Program-made: the position numbers and the translations under genes | DNA from: UTCHB3 sp008363265 | GTDB taxonomy: Bacteria; Bacteroidota; Ignavibacteria; Ignavibacteriales; Ignavibacteriaceae | DNA length: 64,000 nt | NCBI GenBank assembly: GCA_045863055.1 | Contig: BTUW01000003.1 | Coordinates: 193,601 to 257,600 of the forward strand | Reading direction: 5' to 3' | Notes under the pieces: model-generated | The model's database searches: none | Seen by the model: only the letters and a program-made list of their open reading frames with translations | Told to the model about the DNA's origin: nothing | Shown: piece after piece, positions 60,489 through 64,000 of the stretch | How positions within the stretch are numbered: position 1 is the stretch's first letter | Layout of the letters: every line of letters starts with the position of its first letter

Positions 60489-60519
60489 CAAAATTATGCA
60501 AAAGTTATTTGATGTGCAA
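60489..60519 (-). promoter_or_regulatory. Promoter of the GbsR/MarR-type gene
   Basis: On the minus strand, TTG (60517-60519), a 20-base spacer and TAATTTTG (60489-60496) fit TTG-N17-23-TAnnTTTG. The start codon is 34 bases downstream of the -7 box. Confidence 0.55.
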
Positions 60520-60568
60520 GAGATTTTCGAAAAGTGACTGAACTTATTTTTTATCCAGCAGGGTTTGT

Positions 60569-61777
60569 TTACATGGGTAGGGTGGATTGCACCGGAAGGC
60601 GTATAGTAAACCTGGTTCCGACACCAACTGTGCTTTCGCAAGTGATGGTTCCACTGTGTGATTCCACGATCTTCTTCACTATCATTAATCCCAGCCCGGT
60701 ACTCTTCTCACCGCCAGTGGGTTTTACGCTCATCTTCACAAAAGGCTGAAAAAGTGACTTCAGTTCAGCCTCAGGTATCCCCTGCCCCTGATCTTCAACA
60801 CTAATTAAAACGCTTTCATCAACTTTTTTAATTGTGACCGTAACTACGGTGCCCGGGAAGGAAAACTTGATTGCATTCACCAACAGGTTTGTTAATACCT
60901 GCTCCATTCTCCGGCCATCAATAAAACAATGGAGACCACCCGTTTCCTCTTTGAGAAGAATATTAATATTCTTACGCTGGGCGATCGCCGACTGTAGTCC
61001 GATTGTCCGGGTGATGAACCGGGATAGATCAACATCTTCAGGTTTAAGCGTCACCCGGCCTGATTCGATAACAGAAAAATCCAGGAGGTCATCGACTATC
61101 GCGAACATAAAACCGGCGAGTTCTGAGATCCTTTCCAGAAAAAGCCGGCCTTCTTCCGAAATATCGCCTGCCTCTTCCAGAACAATTTCAGCCGAGCTTA
61201 ATATCACAGAGAGTGGATTCCGCAGATCATGCACTGCCATGCCAAGAAACCGGTTCTTTTCTTCATTCAGATGTGTAAGTTGTTTGTTCTTGCGGGCCAG
61301 TTCACGCTGCATGTTAACCAACTCATTGTTCAGACGCGTGAATTCCTGCAGGTCTATATTATTTACTTCGAGGGATTTCGGAGGGTCGGGACTGTATTGT
61401 AACTTGATCCGTCGACGAAGTTCGTTGGTCTGCTCATTGTTTATCGACATCATCTCGCCGAGGAAGGCCTTAAAGTCGGTTCGGGTCTGACTGGCAACCA
61501 CCATCATTTTTTCACCCAAACGAACCGAGCTCAAAAAGAACTTTGCCTTGACATTCTCAATATCGAAGTGGACCATTTTTCCGAATGAAGCGTCTGAAGA
61601 ATGAGTTTCGGCAATCAGAGACATGATCATTCCCCGCTCATGCGGAGGCGCCAGCTCGGGTAGCAGCTTGCCTTTGAAATGGTCGTCCGGAATTGAAGTA
61701 TTGTTTTTTTCGACAGCCAATATCATACCGGATCTGTCGCACGTGAGTATCACACCCCTGTCAACCGACTGCATCAT
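60569..61777 (-). CDS. Sensor histidine kinase with N-terminal PAS-like domain
   Basis: This 402-residue soluble kinase has a PAS-like sensor (about 1-100, 'DRGVILTCDRSGMILAVEKNN'), a coiled coil (about 140-175), HisKA with MAVHDLRNPLSVIL (His183), and an intact ATPase: N box TNLLVNAIKFS, G1 EDQGQGIP and G2 STGLGLMIVKK. It should autophosphorylate and pass the phosphate to a response regulator, none of which is encoded nearby. Its ATG overlaps the stop of the cobalamin-binding gene by 4 bases, which suggests that the two work together. Confidence 0.92.
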   Translation of the reverse strand: MMQSVDRGVILTCDRSGMILAVEKNNTSIPDDHFKGKLLPELAPPHERGMIMSLIAETHSSDASFGKMVHFDIENVKAKFFLSSVRLGEKMMVVASQTRTDFKAFLGEMMSINNEQTNELRRRIKLQYSPDPPKSLEVNNIDLQEFTRLNNELVNMQRELARKNKQLTHLNEEKNRFLGMAVHDLRNPLSVILSSAEIVLEEAGDISEEGRLFLERISELAGFMFAIVDDLLDFSVIESGRVTLKPEDVDLSRFITRTIGLQSAIAQRKNINILLKEETGGLHCFIDGRRMEQVLTNLLVNAIKFSFPGTVVTVTIKKVDESVLISVEDQGQGIPEAELKSLFQPFVKMSVKPTGGEKSTGLGLMIVKKIVESHSGTITCESTVGVGTRFTIRLPVQSTLPM

Positions 61778-62862
61778 TCCTCCATGAAAGTCAATTGTTC
61801 GGCAAGTCTGATTCCCTCATGTGCACTCGCAGCGTAACCGTCTGCCCCTATCTTCCTCCAGAGACCATCAGAGAGATTAAAAGGGTATCCGCCCACAATA
61901 ATCTTCACACCTGCAGTCTCAGGTGATCTTCTCAACGCATTGATCAACTCTGCCACTTTAGGGATATGCAGTGTCATGGTTGCTGAAAGAGCTAGAACTT
62001 CAACATTATAATCCTGTACCGCCTTGATAATACTTGAGGTTGGTGTGTTGGCTCCAAAGAAATAGCTGTCCCACCCTTCCATTTCAAAGAAATCAGCGAT
62101 CATTCTTGCACCGATCTCATGAAGCTCATTAGGTACACATGCCACAATAACAGCCCTGTTCTTACGGTTTTGGTAGTCGAAAAGAAAGGGATAGAGTTGC
62201 GACATCGAAAGTTGTGTGACCGCGGTAATGAAATGCTCATGAGCCACTGTGATCTCACCTCTGTGCCATAACCGGCCCGTTTCCCACATAACAGGCTTAA
62301 ATATTTCTTCGTATATCTTCCGGATCGGGACACCTGCTCTCTAGACTTCCATCACTCTCTCCACCGCGCTTCGGCGGTCACCGGCAATCAGATCTTTGAT
62401 GTATCCGGATGCCACTTCACCAAGCAGCGATGAGGTATCGATATAAGACCTCTCCTCCGGCTCAGTTGAATTGAATGCCTCAAGCCCCGAATTATATATC
62501 AATAACAGCACGGAATCCGAATCATCCTTCACCATAACAGCCAATTTCTTACCAAGAATTTCAAAGAAACGGAACATCTCTTCATCGATAAGATTGATCG
62601 AAGCAAAGAATATTTTGCACCACTTCATATAATCAAGAAAAAGTCCGGGCTCACCGTGATAAGCTGATTCGGCGAGGTAAGTAAGAGTGTACTCTGTATC
62701 GTTGAGGTAGTGGTTAATGTGAAACTCTGTGTACCTCTCTTTTAGAGAAGGGGAAATACTGAAATGAGTCGCAAGAACTTCCCTTGCAATTTCATTTTTA
62801 CTGATTAAAATAAAATTATATAACTCGGGAGATATCGCGCTCTTTTACTTAAACCCTGTCAT
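61774..62862 (-). pseudogene. Cobalamin-binding (B12) sensor protein gene with two in-frame stop codons
   Basis: From the ATG at 62862, which overlaps the upstream kinase stop (ATGA), one frame of 363 codons runs to 61774. It is interrupted by TAA at codon 6 (62845-62847) and TAG at codon 174 (62341-62343). On both sides the encoded protein is continuous: an N-terminal helical domain ('ISPELYNFIL', 'GEPGLFLDYMKW'), a B12-binding cap ('AGVPIRKIYEEIF', 'ETGRLWHRGEITVAHEH') and a Rossmann B12 domain with ELHEIG (usual DxHxxG; His248), 'LSATMT' and 'IIVGGYPF'. The TAG falls within the cap domain. Either it is a recent pseudogene, the sequence contains errors, or shorter products are made from internal starts such as 62628 and 62289. 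Confidence 0.75.
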
Positions 62863-64000
62863 TTTTTTATTTCATACCTCAGTGGATACATGGCTCTGAA
62901 TGTGGTCCCCTTTTCCCTGTCAGATTCGAAGGTGACACTGCCGTTAAGATAACGTTCCGAGATAAGTTTCATACTGTAGGTTCCGAGTCCACGCCCTTTT
63001 CCTTTGCTTGAAAACGACCTGTTGAATACCTGAAGCTGTATATTCCTCGGCATGTAAGCCTTGTTATTCACTTCAAATATAACGTTTCCATTAACCAATT
63101 TGCAGGAGACCGTTATCACTGACTCAATTGGGTCTGCCTCAAGAGCATTTTTAACCATGTTTCCAAGCACTCGTCCAAGCAAGCCACGGTCGGTGAAAAG
63201 TTCAACGTCAAAAAGTTCTCCCGCTTCCAGTCTCTTCCCCTCTGCCACTACATGATTTTTATAAAGCTCGATGGTTTCGTAAACCAGTATTCTGGCATTC
63301 ACGGAGGAGCGCCTTATTTCCAGATTTCCGCTCTCTGCCGCCATAAGCTGTTTCTGAGCCTGAATTTCCTCGATTAGACGTTTTGAGAGGTCCTGTATGC
63401 TGTCGCTGAAGATGAGAAGTTCCTCAGGATCAGCATCCCGCAGTATCTGTGTGTATCCCAAAATTCCACCGGCAGTATTAAGAATATCATGAAAGAATAT
63501 CTTCTCCAATGCCAGTTTTCTTTTCTCACTTGAGATATCAAGAAGAGTAAAAACGGTAAAATCTTCTCCATCTATGGAGAGTCTGGTCGACTTTACCCTA
63601 AGATCAAGCGCGTTGCAGTTCCCTTTTTGCATTATCCTGCACTCCTGAACATCTTCCATTCTGTCATATTGTGTGTTCAGAATTGAAATAACCGCACCGC
63701 AGGTCTTACAGAACTCCGTGGTTCCGCAACCGGCTTCACTCTCGAATGCATGCTGACAGTTGATCGCCTCGCCGGGACGGAATCCCTTGCTTAGAAACTC
63801 ATCTTCAACCTGAAGATATTCGAGGAGACTTTTATTCGCAAAGACGATCTCCCGTTCCTTGTTAAGGATCATTACATATTCAGGAATGGCATCGAGGACG
63901 CGGGTGAGGTCATTGTGCTCTTTAATGGCACTTATCTGAGCGAGGAGAATATCCTGTGGTGTGCGCTCCGGGGGAGCAAACTGAGTTTCGAGGTTAGAAC
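62859..64000 (-). CDS. PAS-domain sensor histidine kinase with Cys-rich motif (N-terminus outside window)
   Basis: The frame is open to the right edge, so the true start lies beyond 64000; the ATG at 63872 is inside the PAS domain ('TRVLDAIPEYVMILN' spans it). The PAS contains a Cys/His cluster, 'NCQHAFESEAGCG' and 'EFCKTCGA', seen in some redox- or metal-sensing kinases. The DHp helix has KIFFHDILNTAGGI (His128 counted from 63872), and the ATPase has the N box GRVLGNMVKNALEAD and G2 'GKGRGLGTYSMKLI'; the G1 box is unusual (EVNNKAYMP) but typical of this HDILN subgroup. Its stop overlaps the start of the B12-binding gene. Confidence 0.9.
   Translation of the reverse strand, partial: SNLETQFAPPERTPQDILLAQISAIKEHNDLTRVLDAIPEYVMILNKEREIVFANKSLLEYLQVEDEFLSKGFRPGEAINCQHAFESEAGCGTTEFCKTCGAVISILNTQYDRMEDVQECRIMQKGNCNALDLRVKSTRLSIDGEDFTVFTLLDISSEKRKLALEKIFFHDILNTAGGILGYTQILRDADPEELLIFSDSIQDLSKRLIEEIQAQKQLMAAESGNLEIRRSSVNARILVYETIELYKNHVVAEGKRLEAGELFDVELFTDRGLLGRVLGNMVKNALEADPIESVITVSCKLVNGNVIFEVNNKAYMPRNIQLQVFNRSFSSKGKGRGLGTYSMKLISERYLNGSVTFESDREKGTTFRAMYPLRYEIKK

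Noticed and set aside
62341..62343. TAG codon in the B12 gene as a recoded (for example pyrrolysine) codon
   Set aside because: TAG is used as an ordinary stop in this window (for example at 873-875, 1026-1028, 4599-4601 and 29583-29585), and a second stop (TAA) interrupts the same frame, so recoding is not supported.
62629..62858. Non-coding gap between the partial kinase and the B12 gene
   Set aside because: The frame of the downstream gene continues through it with protein-like sequence and only the TAA at 62845-62847, so it belongs to the interrupted gene.

Overview
The window looks like chromosomal DNA of a Bacteroidota/Chlorobiota-type bacterium, most likely of the class Ignavibacteria. 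The reasons are two very large secreted proteins with type IX secretion (T9SS) C-terminal sorting domains of the 'SQNYPNPFNP' kind, a Chlorobi-like malate dehydrogenase, many lipoproteins and outer-membrane barrels, and promoter-like TAnnTTTG boxes upstream of several genes. It is gene-dense and mostly on the minus strand; no gap without a gene exceeds about 275 bases. No rRNA, tRNA or CRISPR was seen.

Layout. 1-10.3 kb: the 3' end of an outer-membrane protein, an RsbW-like kinase, and two giant T9SS cargo proteins whose stop codons abut arrays of 7-base repeats followed by terminator hairpins. 10.4-17.5 kb: a ligase-ACP-acyltransferase fusion, rplU-rpmA-mdh, a zinc alcohol dehydrogenase and a GT39 membrane glycosyltransferase. 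17.4-30.9 kb: an eight-gene minus-strand operon that looks like a synthase-dependent exopolysaccharide system. It contains a KaiC-like/GGDEF-like protein, a TPR/beta-barrel exporter, a PgaC-like synthase, a small membrane protein, an amidotransferase-like/degenerate deacetylase protein, an FN3 lipoprotein, a PAS hybrid sensor and a DPM1-like glycosyltransferase. 31-42.9 kb: a long minus-strand series comprising a Dlt-like acyl transfer module (SGNH hydrolase, FAAL-like ligase, carrier protein, MBOAT), a murein-peptide pair (NlpC/P60 enzyme and dipeptide epimerase), an M16 protease pair and a GH9 glucanase lipoprotein. 43-46.3 kb: an NfeD-type protease and an IS1182-family insertion sequence. 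46.3-50.5 kb: sucD-ndk-NUDIX-NamZ-like-lipoprotein operon. 50.6-60.5 kb: a GbsR/MarR-type regulator and an eight-gene lipid or carboxylate cluster, each preceded by a related 20-base palindrome. 60.5-64 kb: two sensor histidine kinases flanking a cobalamin-binding protein gene interrupted by two in-frame stop codons.

The best candidates for undescribed biology are: (1) the exopolysaccharide operon, where a KaiC-like ATPase with Arg in place of the Walker A Lys is fused to a degenerate GGDEF-like domain, an architecture reminiscent of the cellulose regulator BcsE but sitting beside Pga/Pel-like parts; (2) the FAAL-ACP-MBOAT-SGNH module; (3) the regulator with its palindromic operators and a KASIII-like enzyme that has lost the catalytic His and Asn; (4) the stop-interrupted B12 sensor gene; (5) the heptamer arrays attached to T9SS gene ends. 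All family assignments come from reading motifs by eye; no searches were run.
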